Under the pieces are notes generated by a model. It did no database searches. It worked only from the letters and a program-made list of their open reading frames with translations, and was not told where the DNA came from. A DNA stretch of 64,000 bases from Pseudarthrobacter polychromogenes (lineage in GTDB: Bacteria; Actinomycetota; Actinomycetes; Actinomycetales; Micrococcaceae). Below are positions 48,299 through 57,627 of the stretch, piece by piece; positions within the stretch are counted from its first letter, which is position 1; every line of letters begins with the position of its first letter. Where the stretch lies: the NCBI RefSeq assembly GCF_014644495.1, contig NZ_BMKU01000001.1, forward strand, positions 558,001-622,000, in the 5' to 3' direction. A program made the translations under genes and the position numbers.

Positions 48299-50842
48299 AT
48301 GAAACTCGTTGATCAGCTGACCGAACTTTCCGCCCCCAGCCTGCCTGCCGGCGTCGACCCCGATGACCTCTATACCCGGTTTGTGGAGTGGACAGAAAGC
48401 CGGGGACTGGCCCTGTACCCGGCGCAGGACGAGGCGATTATGGAGCTGGCAACCGGGGCCAACGTCATTTTGGCTACGCCCACCGGGTCCGGGAAGTCCC
48501 TGGTGGCCATCGCGGCCCACTTCCAGGCCATGGCCCAGGGCCGGCGCAGTTACTACACTGCGCCCATCAAGGCGCTGGTCTCCGAAAAGTTTTTTGCCCT
48601 GTGCGACATTTTCGGTGCTGAGAACGTGGGGATGATCACGGGAGATTCCGGCGTGAACCAGGATGCGCCCATCATCTGCTGCACGGCGGAGATCCTGGCC
48701 AACACCGCACTCCGCGAAGGGGCGGCCGCGGAACTGGGGACCGTCATCATGGACGAGTTCCATTTCTACTCCGACCCGCAGCGCGGCTGGGCCTGGCAGG
48801 TGCCCCTGCTGGAGCTCCCGCAGGCACAGTTCCTCCTGATGTCCGCCACGCTTGGCGACGTCAGCCGGTTCGAGGAAGGCCTGACGCATCTGACCGGGCG
48901 GCCCACCACCACGGTGAGCTCCGCGGAGCGGCCCATTCCGCTGCATTACTACTACCACGAGACGCCGGTCCACGAGACCCTGGAGGAACTGCTTTCCACC
49001 AAGCAGGTGCCGGTGTACGTGGTGCATTTCAGCCAGATCGAAGCGATCGACCGCGCCCAGACCCTGATGAGCATCAATGTCTGCACCCGCGAGGAGAAGG
49101 ACGCGATCGCGGAGCTGATCGCGAACTTCAGGTTCGCGGCCGGCTTCGGCAAGACACTGAACCGGCTGGTCCGCCACGGCATCGGTGTGCACCACGCGGG
49201 GATGCTGCCGAAGTACCGCCGTCTGGTGGAACAGCTCGCCCAGGCGGGGCTTTTGAAGGTCATTTGCGGCACTGACACGCTGGGCGTGGGCATCAACGTG
49301 CCCATCCGCACCGTCCTGCTGACCGCCCTGAGCAAGTACGACGGCGTCCGCACCCGCCTGCTTAACTCCCGTGAGTTCCACCAGATTGCGGGCAGGGCAG
49401 GCCGGGCCGGGTACGACACCGCTGGGACGGTCGTGGTCCAGGCCCCCGAGCACGTAACCGAGAATGCGAAGGCCATGGCCAAGGCTGTCGCCAAGTTTGG
49501 TGACGATCAGAAAAAGCTCCGCCAGGTGGTCAAGAAGAAGCCGCCGGAGGGCTTTGTGAGCTGGGGAGAACCAACGTTCAAGCGGCTCGTCGAATCGGCG
49601 CCTGACCCGTTGACATCGAGCTTCTCCGTGACCCACGCAATGCTGATGAACCTGATGGAACGGCCCGGCGACCCGTTTGCCGCTGCCCGCCGCCTGCTGA
49701 CCGAAAACCACGAGTCCCGGTCCTCCCAGCTGCAGCTCATGAAGAAGGCGCTGGGCATTTACCGGGAGTTGCTCGCGGCGGAAGTCGTGGAGCGGATCCC
49801 CGCCGAGGAGCAGGGACCCGACGGCCGCACCGTCCGGCTGACTGTGCACCTGCAGCCGAACTTCGCACTGAACCAGCCGCTGTCCCCCTTTGCACTTGCC
49901 GCACTGGAACTGCTGGATCCGGAGTCGCCGTCGTACGCCCTGGACGTGGTGTCCGTGATCGAGGCGACCCTGGAGAAACCGCGCCAGATCCTCTCCGCGC
50001 AGCAGAAGAAGGCCCGCGGCGAGGCGGTGGCGGCCATGAAGGCGGACGGCATCGACTACGACCAGCGCATGGCCATGCTGGACAGCGTTACCTACCCCCA
50101 GCCCCTGGCGGAAATCCTGGGCGAAGCCTTCGAGGTGTACCGGAAGGCTGCGCCCTGGGTGGGCGACTTCGAGCTGGCGCCCAAGTCGGTGGTCCGGGAC
50201 ATGTACGAGCGCGCCATGAACTTCGGCGAGTTCGTACAGTTCTACGGACTGGCCCGTTCGGAGGGCATCGTCCTGCGCTACCTTGCGGACGCCTTCAAGG
50301 CCCTCCGCCAGACTGTCCCGCAGGACATGCTCCGCGATGACCTGGAGGACCTCGTCGCGTGGCTCGGCGAGCTGGTCCGGCAGGTGGACTCCAGCCTCCT
50401 GGACGAATGGGAGGAACTTGCGTCCGGCCTGGCACCCACACCGCATGATGCTCCCCCGCCTCCCCCGCCGTCGCTCACGTCCAACATCCGGGCCTTCCGG
50501 GTGATGGTCCGCAACGAGATGTTCCGCCGCGTGGAACTCTTTGCTGACGAGGACGCGGCAGCGCTGGGCGAACTCGACGGTGCCGCAGGCTGGAATGCCG
50601 AGCGCTGGGAAGACGCCCTGGACGACTACTTCGATGAACACGATGACATCGGAACCGGGCCTGATGCCCGCGGACCGGCGCTGCTCATCATCACCGAGGA
50701 ACGGGTCCGGTGGAAGGTTCGGCAGATCTTCGAGGATCCGGCCGGCAACCACGACTGGGGCATTTCCGCCGAGGTTGACCTGGCCGCCTCCGACGAGACG
50801 GGCACCGCCGTGATCAAGGTGACGGAGGTCAACCGGCTCTGA
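48299..50842 (+). CDS. Ski2-like DExH helicase with DUF3516 C-terminal domain
   Basis: An 847-residue superfamily-2 helicase. Motif I is ATPTGSGKS (near residue 59), motif II is MDEFHF (DEFH box), motif III SATL, and motif VI QIAGRAGRAGYD. The RecA-like domains span about 35-420, and the rest is the actinobacterial DUF3516 region, with a Pro/His-rich linker near 715-725. RNA processing or repair functions are both proposed for relatives; none is proven. A TAAGCT box ends 8 bases before the ATG, so the mRNA may have almost no leader. Confidence 0.88.
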   Translation: MKLVDQLTELSAPSLPAGVDPDDLYTRFVEWTESRGLALYPAQDEAIMELATGANVILATPTGSGKSLVAIAAHFQAMAQGRRSYYTAPIKALVSEKFFALCDIFGAENVGMITGDSGVNQDAPIICCTAEILANTALREGAAAELGTVIMDEFHFYSDPQRGWAWQVPLLELPQAQFLLMSATLGDVSRFEEGLTHLTGRPTTTVSSAERPIPLHYYYHETPVHETLEELLSTKQVPVYVVHFSQIEAIDRAQTLMSINVCTREEKDAIAELIANFRFAAGFGKTLNRLVRHGIGVHHAGMLPKYRRLVEQLAQAGLLKVICGTDTLGVGINVPIRTVLLTALSKYDGVRTRLLNSREFHQIAGRAGRAGYDTAGTVVVQAPEHVTENAKAMAKAVAKFGDDQKKLRQVVKKKPPEGFVSWGEPTFKRLVESAPDPLTSSFSVTHAMLMNLMERPGDPFAAARRLLTENHESRSSQLQLMKKALGIYRELLAAEVVERIPAEEQGPDGRTVRLTVHLQPNFALNQPLSPFALAALELLDPESPSYALDVVSVIEATLEKPRQILSAQQKKARGEAVAAMKADGIDYDQRMAMLDSVTYPQPLAEILGEAFEVYRKAAPWVGDFELAPKSVVRDMYERAMNFGEFVQFYGLARSEGIVLRYLADAFKALRQTVPQDMLRDDLEDLVAWLGELVRQVDSSLLDEWEELASGLAPTPHDAPPPPPPSLTSNIRAFRVMVRNEMFRRVELFADEDAAALGELDGAAGWNAERWEDALDDYFDEHDDIGTGPDARGPALLIITEERVRWKVRQIFEDPAGNHDWGISAEVDLAASDETGTAVIKVTEVNRL

Positions 50843-50873
50843 CCGGTCACACGCCGGGGCGGACACCGGACGG

Positions 50874-50879
50874 TAAGCT
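50874..50879 (+). promoter_or_regulatory. -10 box for a leaderless acetyltransferase transcript
   Basis: TAAGCT ends 6 bases before the ATG at 50886, only 32 bases after the helicase stop, so the acetyltransferase and the following peptidase have their own promoter. Confidence 0.5.
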
Positions 50880-50885
50880 CAAACA

Positions 50886-51386
50886 ATGAGTGTAATCCGC
50901 CCCGCAACCCGGCAAGACGTACCAGCGATCCTTCGGATGATCCACGAGCTGGCGCACTACGAGAAGGAGCCGGACGCCGTCCGGAACACACCGGAAATGC
51001 TCCAGGAAGTGCTGTTCGGCGAGAACCCGCGCGTGTTCGCAGCCATGGCGGAAAACGAGGCAGGGGAAGTCCAGGGTTTCGCCCTGTGGTTCCTCAACTA
51101 TTCCACCTGGGAAGGCGTCCACGGGATCTACCTGGAGGACCTCTACGTCAGCCCGGAGGCCCGCGGCGAAGGGCACGGAAAGGCACTGCTCCAGCACCTG
51201 GCCGCCACCGCCGTGGACAACGGATACGCCAGGGTGGAATGGAGCGTCCTGGACTGGAACGAGCCGTCCATCAACTTCTACCGCAGCCTTGGCGCCAGGC
51301 CCATGGACGGCTGGTCCACATTCCGGCTCACCGGCCAGGCACTCGAACGGTTCGGCAGCGCCGTCCCGGCCCGCGCCAATGGCTGA
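50886..51386 (+). CDS. GNAT acetyltransferase (diamine acetyltransferase-like)
   Basis: A 166-residue single GNAT domain. The acetyl-CoA binding loop is SPEARGEGHGKALL (near residue 95), preceded by GIYLEDLYV and followed by WSVLDWNEPSINFYRSLGA. This last block is typical of the spermidine/spermine-type group (SSAT-like), so polyamines or thialysine-like amines are possible substrates. It overlaps the peptidase gene by 8 bases. Confidence 0.85.
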   Translation: MSVIRPATRQDVPAILRMIHELAHYEKEPDAVRNTPEMLQEVLFGENPRVFAAMAENEAGEVQGFALWFLNYSTWEGVHGIYLEDLYVSPEARGEGHGKALLQHLAATAVDNGYARVEWSVLDWNEPSINFYRSLGARPMDGWSTFRLTGQALERFGSAVPARANG

Positions 51387-52734
51387 CGCACGCATGCCGG
51401 CGCTGGCCGGCCCTGCGGTCCGGGTACAGCACGAGGTAAAGGCACGGCACCAGTTCCGTGGCATGCGCACCGTTGAACACTTCTTCAGGGTGCCGCTGGA
51501 CCATTTCGGCAACTCCCGCAACGGCGAAACCATCACCCTTTTTGCCCGCGAATACGTCTCGGCCGCGCACTCCGAGGAACAGGCCGCAGAGCTTCCGTGG
51601 CTGCTGTTCCTCCAGGGCGGCCCGGGCGGGCGGGGCAACAGGTTCGGATCCCTGGGCGGCTGGAGCAAGGCGGCCGCCAGGGACTTCCGGATCCTGATGC
51701 TGGACCAGCGGGGCACCGGCCTCTCCTCCCCCATTGACCGCACCACACTTCCGCTGCGCGGACCGGCCGCGGCCCAGGCCGCGTACCTGGAACACTTCCG
51801 TGCCGATTCCATCGTGGCCGACGCCGAGCTGATCCGGGACGCCCTGGGGGCACGCCCGTGGACGGTTTACGGGCAGAGCTACGGCGGCTTTTGTGCCCTG
51901 ACCTATCTGTCTTTTGCCCCGGAGGGCCTCCGGGAAGTACTGGTCACCGGCGGCCTTGCGCCCCTGGCCGGCCCGGCCGAGGACGTCTACCGCGCCACGT
52001 TCCAGCGCGTGGCCGCCCGGAACGCCGAGTACTTCGCCTGGTACCCGGAAGACCGTTTCGCGGTTGAGCGGATTGCCCGCCACCTGCGGCACACCCCGGA
52101 ATTCCTGCCCGACGGCGGTCCGCTCACCGTGGAGCGCTTCCAGATGGTGGGTGCTTTCCTGGGCGGGAACACCAGGGTGGACAGCCTGCACCACCTGCTG
52201 GAGGATGCCTTCACGGAGACCGCCGGAGGCCCACGGCTGTCCGACGCCTTCCTGGACCAGGTGCAGGGCATCGTGTCCCGCCGCTCCAATCCCCTGTACG
52301 CGCTGATGCATGAGTCCATCTACGGCCAGGGGCAGGCCACCGGCTGGGCTGCCTGGCGCGTGCTGGACGAGTATCCGGAGTTCAGGCCGGACGCGGAGCC
52401 GCTGCTGCTGACCGGCGAAATGGTCTATCCCTGGTACTTCGAGCAGGACCCGGCACTTCGGCCCCTCCGGGAGGTGGCGGACCTGCTGGCCGCCAAAGAG
52501 GACTGGAAACCGCTTTACGATCGCGGGCAACTGGCAGCAAACACGGTTCCGGTGGCCGCCGCCGTCTACTCGGACGATATCTATGTGGACCGGAAGCTGT
52601 CCCTGGACACGGCGTCCGCCGTCAGCGGGCTGCAGGTATGGGAGTCCGGCGACTTCCACCACGACGGTATCGCCGATGACGGGGAAGGGATCTTCGCCCG
52701 GCTCCTGGGCATGGCACGCTCAGGCGGCCGCTGA
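51379..52734 (+). CDS. alpha/beta-hydrolase, proline iminopeptidase-like (S33)
   Basis: A 451-residue cytoplasmic hydrolase. The oxyanion motif is LQGGPGGRGNR, the dimer/strand motif is LDQRGTGLSSP, and the nucleophile Ser lies in GQSYGG (near residue 165). It is longer than small prolyl aminopeptidases and resembles the actinobacterial S33 group that removes N-terminal residues from peptides. It starts inside the acetyltransferase gene and its 3' end overlaps convergent MFS by 15 bases. Confidence 0.88.
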   Translation: MADARMPALAGPAVRVQHEVKARHQFRGMRTVEHFFRVPLDHFGNSRNGETITLFAREYVSAAHSEEQAAELPWLLFLQGGPGGRGNRFGSLGGWSKAAARDFRILMLDQRGTGLSSPIDRTTLPLRGPAAAQAAYLEHFRADSIVADAELIRDALGARPWTVYGQSYGGFCALTYLSFAPEGLREVLVTGGLAPLAGPAEDVYRATFQRVAARNAEYFAWYPEDRFAVERIARHLRHTPEFLPDGGPLTVERFQMVGAFLGGNTRVDSLHHLLEDAFTETAGGPRLSDAFLDQVQGIVSRRSNPLYALMHESIYGQGQATGWAAWRVLDEYPEFRPDAEPLLLTGEMVYPWYFEQDPALRPLREVADLLAAKEDWKPLYDRGQLAANTVPVAAAVYSDDIYVDRKLSLDTASAVSGLQVWESGDFHHDGIADDGEGIFARLLGMARSGGR

Positions 52735-54114
52735 CTGCCGCCGGCCGGCCATGACGGTCAGGAACGCCGCGGCCAGGACAGCTGCGCCCACGGCACCTCC
52801 CAGGAGGTTGAGCCCCAGGTAGCCAATCCAGCTGAGGACCAAACCGGACACCGCCCCGCCAACGGCGCCGGCAGCACCCATCAGCATGTCGGACACGCCC
52901 TGGACCGCAACCCGCGACTCCTGCGCCACGCTTTCGGCCAGCAGCGTGGAGCCGGACACGGTGGCCGCGGACCAGCCCAGGCCCAGCAGGACCAGGCCCA
53001 CCGCCACGGCCGCGGTGGATGCCTGGCCGAACCCGGCGACAGCCACGGCCATCATCAGCAGGGTAAAACCGATCATGATGGTCTGGGCCCTGCCCGCCTT
53101 GTCCGTCAGCCAGCCCATCACGGGCGACAGGGCGAACATCCCGGCGATGTGCAGTGAGATGGTGAACCCGATGATCACCAGTACGTCGCCGGACGCCGTG
53201 TGGCCTGCATGGCTGGCACCCGGGCCCTCCACCAGCTCCTGCAGGTGCAGGGGCGTCATGGACATCACGCCCACCATGACGGCGTGGGCTCCGACGACGG
53301 CGGCCACGGCCAGGAGCGCGGTCCGGGAGCCGCGGATGGCGCGCAGGCCCCGGGCGAGCGTCCCGCCGTCGTGCGCGCCCTGTCCGGCAGGGACGTTACC
53401 TGCACGGCCGTCCACCCGCGGCGCCGCCGGCGGCTCCACGGCCTGCGCGGCCCGCAGACCCTCACGCGCCTGCTGGGCGGCGAGTTCCCTGGCGAGCAGC
53501 AGCGGGTCCGGCCGAAGCCCAACAAAGAGCAGAACGGCTGCCAGCAGCAGGCCGGCCCCGGAAATCACGAAGGGCCCGGCAACGGGCGGAAGACCCAGCG
53601 CCTGGCCCACCACGGTGCCGGGCTGGATCAGGTTGGGTCCGGTGACGGCGCCGATGGTGACGGCCCAGACCACTGTTGACAGGGCCAGGCCGCGGTGGTC
53701 TGGGTCGGCGAGGTCCACCGCGGCGAAGCGCGCCTGCAGGCTGGCGGCGCTGCCCACTCCGATGCCGGCGGCCCCCAGCACCAGCAATACGAAGAGGCCG
53801 GACACCACCGCGAGCACCATCAGCACAGCACCCGCCAGGGCCGCGGACAGCCCGGCTACCTGCCCGATCCGGCGTCCCCGGCGGTCTGCCAGGGCGGCAA
53901 GAGGCAGTGCTGCCAGCGCCGCACCCAGCGTCATTACTGTGGCCACGGCACCCGCCCAGGCGCTGGACCCTGACAGCTCTACCGCGAGGATCGACCCGAT
54001 GGACACCGTGGCGCCGGTACCAATGCCGCCGAAAACCTGGGCCGTGCCCAGCAGCGCCACGGTGCGCCGCTGCACCCGGCGCACCCCTTGTTCCGTCATC
54101 AGGATTGGACCCAT
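52720..54114 (-). CDS. MFS transporter
   Basis: A 464-residue major facilitator with 12 predicted helices and a central loop of about 50 residues (near 205-260, rich in Ala, Arg and Pro). The helix 2-3 loop shows LADRRGRRIG, the MFS motif A, and the second half has WLTDKAGRAQT. It resembles small-molecule efflux carriers; no substrate can be assigned. A -10 box lies 6 bases before the ATG. Confidence 0.82.
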   Translation of the reverse strand: MGPILMTEQGVRRVQRRTVALLGTAQVFGGIGTGATVSIGSILAVELSGSSAWAGAVATVMTLGAALAALPLAALADRRGRRIGQVAGLSAALAGAVLMVLAVVSGLFVLLVLGAAGIGVGSAASLQARFAAVDLADPDHRGLALSTVVWAVTIGAVTGPNLIQPGTVVGQALGLPPVAGPFVISGAGLLLAAVLLFVGLRPDPLLLARELAAQQAREGLRAAQAVEPPAAPRVDGRAGNVPAGQGAHDGGTLARGLRAIRGSRTALLAVAAVVGAHAVMVGVMSMTPLHLQELVEGPGASHAGHTASGDVLVIIGFTISLHIAGMFALSPVMGWLTDKAGRAQTIMIGFTLLMMAVAVAGFGQASTAAVAVGLVLLGLGWSAATVSGSTLLAESVAQESRVAVQGVSDMLMGAAGAVGGAVSGLVLSWIGYLGLNLLGGAVGAAVLAAAFLTVMAGRRQSAAA

Positions 54115-54120
54115 GCACCG

Positions 54121-54126
54121 AGCATA
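54121..54126 (-). promoter_or_regulatory. -10 box for a leaderless MFS transcript
   Basis: TATGCT on the minus strand ends 6 bases before the ATG at 54114; no ribosome-binding site is present. Confidence 0.5.
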
Positions 54127-54159
54127 GTCCCCGCCGCGCCGCGCAGCAGGGACGGTTTA

Positions 54160-54202
54160 AAGCAGGCAATCCCGGCCGCACGGCGGCCGGGATTGCCTGC
54201 TT
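54160..54202 (-). terminator. terC terminator
   Basis: A perfect 20-bp stem (AAGCAGGCAATCCCGGCCGC and complement) with a 3-base loop, 17 bases after the terC stop, followed by TTTAAA on the minus strand. Confidence 0.92.
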
Positions 54203-54219
54203 GTATCGGGAGGAAAGGG

Positions 54220-55248
54220 CTACTCGGCGTCGCTGTGGCTCTTCCGGATGTCCTCTTCGAGGCGGGGGTCCAGGTGCGCTTCCTTGGCCTTGGAGCTGAC
54301 CAGGCTGGCGATCACGGCGATCACGATGGTGCCAACGATGACTGCCAGGGAGACGAACGTGGGGATTTCGGGAGCCCATTCGATGTGCTGCCCGCCGTTG
54401 ATGAACGGCAGTTCGTTTACGTGCATGGCGTGCAGGACGAGCTTGACCCCGATGAAGGCCAGGATGAAGGACAGCGCGTGCTTGAGGTAGATCAGGCGGT
54501 TCATCAGGCCACCGAGCAGGAAGTACAGCTGGCGCAGGCCCATCAGGGCAAACAGGTTGGCCGTGAACACGATGAACGGGCTCTGGGTGAGGCCGAAGAT
54601 TGCGGGGATGGAGTCGACGGCGAAGAGCAGGTCCGTGAGGCCGATGGTGATGAACACGATCAGCATCGGGGTGAAGACCCTCTTGCCGTCCACGGTGGTG
54701 CGCAGCTTGTTGCCGTCGAAGTTCTCCGACATGGGGAAGACCTTGCGGATCTTGGCGATGAGCGGGTTTTCGCGGTCTTCTTCGTCTTCGCCCTCATCCT
54801 GGGCCTGCTTCCAGGCAGTCCACAGCAGGAACGCGCCGAAGATGTAGAACACCCAGCTGAACTGCTCAATGACGATGGCGCCGAGCAGGATGAAGATGCC
54901 GCGCAGGATCAGGGCGATGATGATGCCCACCATCAGCACTTCCTGCTGGTATTTCCGGGGCACGGAGAAGCGGGCCATGATGATGATGAAGACAAACAGG
55001 TTGTCGATGCTGAGGCTGTATTCCGTCACCCAGCCGGCGACGAACTGGCCGCCGTACTCAGGGCCGGTGAAGGCGAACATGGCCCCGGCGAACACCAGGG
55101 CGAGGCTGACATAAAACGCTACCCACAGTCCGGCTTCCTTCATGGAAGGTTCATGGGGACGCCGGACCACCAAGAGAAGGTCAATCAGGAGGATCAGGCC
55201 GAGGACGACAAGTGAGCCGACTTCGAACCACACGGGCAATTCGAGCAC
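54220..55248 (-). CDS. TerC-family membrane protein, probable manganese exporter
   Basis: A 342-residue protein with about nine hydrophobic segments. The family motifs are SIDNLFVFIIIMARF (near residue 80), with acidic residues in the membrane, and LLFAVDSIPAIFGLT (near 220). A charged loop (EGEDEEDREN) lies between helices. TerC relatives (Alx, YkoY, MeeF/MeeY) export Mn(II) or help metallate exported enzymes. GTG at 55248 was chosen because AAAGG lies 7 bases upstream. The riboswitch in its leader supports manganese control. Confidence 0.88.
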   Translation of the reverse strand: MLELPVWFEVGSLVVLGLILLIDLLLVVRRPHEPSMKEAGLWVAFYVSLALVFAGAMFAFTGPEYGGQFVAGWVTEYSLSIDNLFVFIIIMARFSVPRKYQQEVLMVGIIIALILRGIFILLGAIVIEQFSWVFYIFGAFLLWTAWKQAQDEGEDEEDRENPLIAKIRKVFPMSENFDGNKLRTTVDGKRVFTPMLIVFITIGLTDLLFAVDSIPAIFGLTQSPFIVFTANLFALMGLRQLYFLLGGLMNRLIYLKHALSFILAFIGVKLVLHAMHVNELPFINGGQHIEWAPEIPTFVSLAVIVGTIVIAVIASLVSSKAKEAHLDPRLEEDIRKSHSDAE

Positions 55249-55282
55249 AGGGTAGCCTTTCGCAGGGTACAGAGATGCGGTG

Positions 55283-55404
55283 TAAGTCTCTCCGGCCTGC
55301 CTGTGCACTTGGTGCTGAAATGGCGGCCCGCTACGCCCGGCCTGGCAACTATGCCCTGCGTGTTGACGATCGTAGCGCTCGGGATACTCCCCTACGTGAC
55401 CTTA
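55283..55404 (-). promoter_or_regulatory. yybP-ykoY manganese riboswitch upstream of terC
   Basis: On the minus strand the leader carries the aptamer hallmarks in order: GGGGAGTA (55392-55385), GTCAACA, a long-range stem CGCTACG/CGTAGCG (55377-55371 with 55335-55329), and GGAGAGACTTAC near the 3' end, with TAAGGTC and GACTTA able to close P1. These match the yybP-ykoY family, which binds Mn(II) and turns on efflux genes. A TACAGT -10 box (55410-55405) is close to the 5' end. The expression platform appears to lie between 55282 and the start codon. Confidence 0.85.
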
Positions 55405-55450
55405 ACTGTACCGCAGTCACCCGGGCCGCCCGTCCCCCGTCACCTTTGTG

Positions 55451-57547
55451 TCAGGCGTGCCCTGCCGCCTGCATCTGCCGCAGTTCCTTTTTCAGCTCGC
55501 TCACTTCGTCCCTGATCCTGGCTGCCACCTCGAACTGCAGTTCGGCGGCAGCACCGTGCATCTGCTCCGTCAGCTGCTCGATCAGCCCCACCAGATCCTC
55601 CGCCGGTGCTGCTGCGAGGCCGTCGGAGCGCACCTGGGCGGCACCCTTCGCTGCGGACTTCCGCTTGCCGCCCTTGGCCAGCCGGCTGTTGTTGAGCAGC
55701 TCCTGGGTGTCGGCGTCTTCCTTGGCCAGTTGGTCGGTGATGTCCGCGATCTTCTTACGCAGCGGCTGCGGGTCCACCCCATGCTCGGTGTTGTAGGCCA
55801 CCTGGATGGCGCGGCGCCGGTTGGTCTCGTCGATGGCATGCGCCATGGAGTCCGTGATCCGGTCGGCGTACATGTGCACCTGGCCCGAGACGTTACGGGC
55901 GGCGCGCCCGATGGTCTGGATCAGTGAGGTTGAGGAGCGCAGGAAGCCTTCCTTGTCCGCGTCCAGGATGCTGACCAGGGACACTTCCGGGAGGTCCAGG
56001 CCCTCACGAAGCAGGTTGATGCCCACCAGGACGTCGAATTTGCCCATCCGGAGTTCGCGCAGCAGCTCAACTCGCCGCAGGGTGTCCACGTCGGAGTGGA
56101 GGTACTCCACCTTGATTCCGTGGCCCAGGAGGTAGTCGGTGAGGTCCTCGGCCATCCGCTTGGTGAGGGTGGTGACCAGGATGCGCTCGTCCTTGGCGGT
56201 ACGGGTCTTGATCTCCCCCAGCAGGTCATCGATCTGGCCCTTGGTGGGCTTGACCACCACCTCGGGATCGATGAGCCCGGTGGGCCGGATGATCTGCTGG
56301 ACGAACCCGTCGGCCTTGCCGAGCTCGTACTTGCCGGGGGTGGCCGACAGGTAGACGGTCTGGCCGACGCGCTGAAGGAACTCGTCCCATTTCAGCGGCC
56401 TGTTGTCCATGGCTGAGGGCAGCCGGAAGCCGAAGTCCACCAGGTTCCGCTTGCGGGACATGTCGCCCTCGTACATCGCGCCGATCTGCGGGATGGTCAC
56501 GTGGGATTCGTCCACCACCAGGAGGAAGTCGTCCGGGAAGTAGTCGAGGAGGCAGTGCGGTGCCGTGCCTGGGGCTCGGCCGTCAATGTGCGAGGAGTAG
56601 TTCTCGATGCCGTTGCAGAAGCCCATCTGCTGCATCATTTCGAGGTCGTAGTTGGTCCGCATGCGGAGGCGCTGCGCCTCCACCAGCTTGTTCTGGCCCT
56701 CCAGCACCTTCAGCCGGTCGGCGAGTTCGTCCTCAATACGCTTAATGGCCCTGGACATGCGCTCGGGCCCGGCCACGTAGTGGGAGGCGGGGAAGACATA
56801 CATTTCCTCTTCGTCCCTGATGACCTCGCCGGTGAGCGGGTGGAGCGTGTGGATATTCTCGATTTCGTCACCGAAGAACTCGATCCGGATGGCCAGTTCC
56901 TCGTACATCGGGATGATCTCCACGGTGTCCCCGCGGACCCGGAACGTGCCCCGGTGGAAGTCCATGTCATTGCGGGCGTACTGCATGGACACGAACTTCC
57001 GGAGGAGGTCGTCCCGGTTCATCTCGGCGCCCTTGCGGAGCGTGACCATGCCGGCGATGTATTCCTCCGGTGTACCCAGGCCGTAGATGCAGGACACTGT
57101 AGCCACGACGATCACATCCCGCCGGGTCAGCAAGGCGTTCGTGGCGGAGTGGCGGAGCCTTTCAACTTCCTCGTTGATGGAGGAGTCCTTCTCGATGAAG
57201 GTGTCCGTCTGCGCCACATACGCTTCGGGCTGGTAGTAGTCGTAGTAGGACACGAAGTATTCCACCGCGTTGTTGGGCAGCAGTTCGCGGAATTCGTTGG
57301 CCAGCTGTGCCGCGAGGGTCTTGTTCTGGACCATCACCAGGGTGGGCCGTTGGACCTGTTCGATCAGCCAGGCCGTGGTGGCGCTCTTACCTGTACCCGT
57401 GGCGCCGAGAAGCACCACGTCCTTTTCGCCGTTCTTGATGCGCTCCGTCAGTTCGGCAATGGCGGCGGGTTGATCGCCCGCGGGCTTGAATTCGCTGATG
57501 ACCTCAAAGGGCGCCACAACACGGTTGATATCCTGCGCAAGGCTCAT
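55451..57547 (-). CDS. uvrB: excinuclease ABC subunit B
   Basis: A 698-residue helicase-like subunit that verifies damage and loads UvrC. Walker A is LGATGTGKS (48-56), the beta-hairpin region has [11 protein letters not shown], motif II is VVDESH, motif VI is [10 protein letters not shown], and the C-terminal UVR domain (about 655-690) interacts with UvrC. A TATAGT -10 box lies about 40 bases before the start. I found no good SOS box here, unlike uvrA. Confidence 0.96.
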   Translation of the reverse strand: MSLAQDINRVVAPFEVISEFKPAGDQPAAIAELTERIKNGEKDVVLLGATGTGKSATTAWLIEQVQRPTLVMVQNKTLAAQLANEFRELLPNNAVEYFVSYYDYYQPEAYVAQTDTFIEKDSSINEEVERLRHSATNALLTRRDVIVVATVSCIYGLGTPEEYIAGMVTLRKGAEMNRDDLLRKFVSMQYARNDMDFHRGTFRVRGDTVEIIPMYEELAIRIEFFGDEIENIHTLHPLTGEVIRDEEEMYVFPASHYVAGPERMSRAIKRIEDELADRLKVLEGQNKLVEAQRLRMRTNYDLEMMQQMGFCNGIENYSSHIDGRAPGTAPHCLLDYFPDDFLLVVDESHVTIPQIGAMYEGDMSRKRNLVDFGFRLPSAMDNRPLKWDEFLQRVGQTVYLSATPGKYELGKADGFVQQIIRPTGLIDPEVVVKPTKGQIDDLLGEIKTRTAKDERILVTTLTKRMAEDLTDYLLGHGIKVEYLHSDVDTLRRVELLRELRMGKFDVLVGINLLREGLDLPEVSLVSILDADKEGFLRSSTSLIQTIGRAARNVSGQVHMYADRITDSMAHAIDETNRRRAIQVAYNTEHGVDPQPLRKKIADITDQLAKEDADTQELLNNSRLAKGGKRKSAAKGAAQVRSDGLAAAPAEDLVGLIEQLTEQMHGAAAELQFEVAARIRDEVSELKKELRQMQAAGHA

Positions 57548-57627
57548 GGATCTAATCTACAACCGGGCACCGACACTATAAGGGCCCGTCCGTTACGGGC
57601 GAACAGCTCCGGTCCGCGGCACCGGCT

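Noticed and set aside
48296..50866. 856-residue open frame antisense to the DUF3516 helicase
   Set aside because: It mirrors the helicase almost exactly, has biased low-complexity composition and no recognisable motif; long antisense frames are expected in high-GC DNA.
57548..57627. SOS box upstream of uvrB
   Set aside because: Only isolated GAAC/GTTC half sites occur, without the required symmetry.
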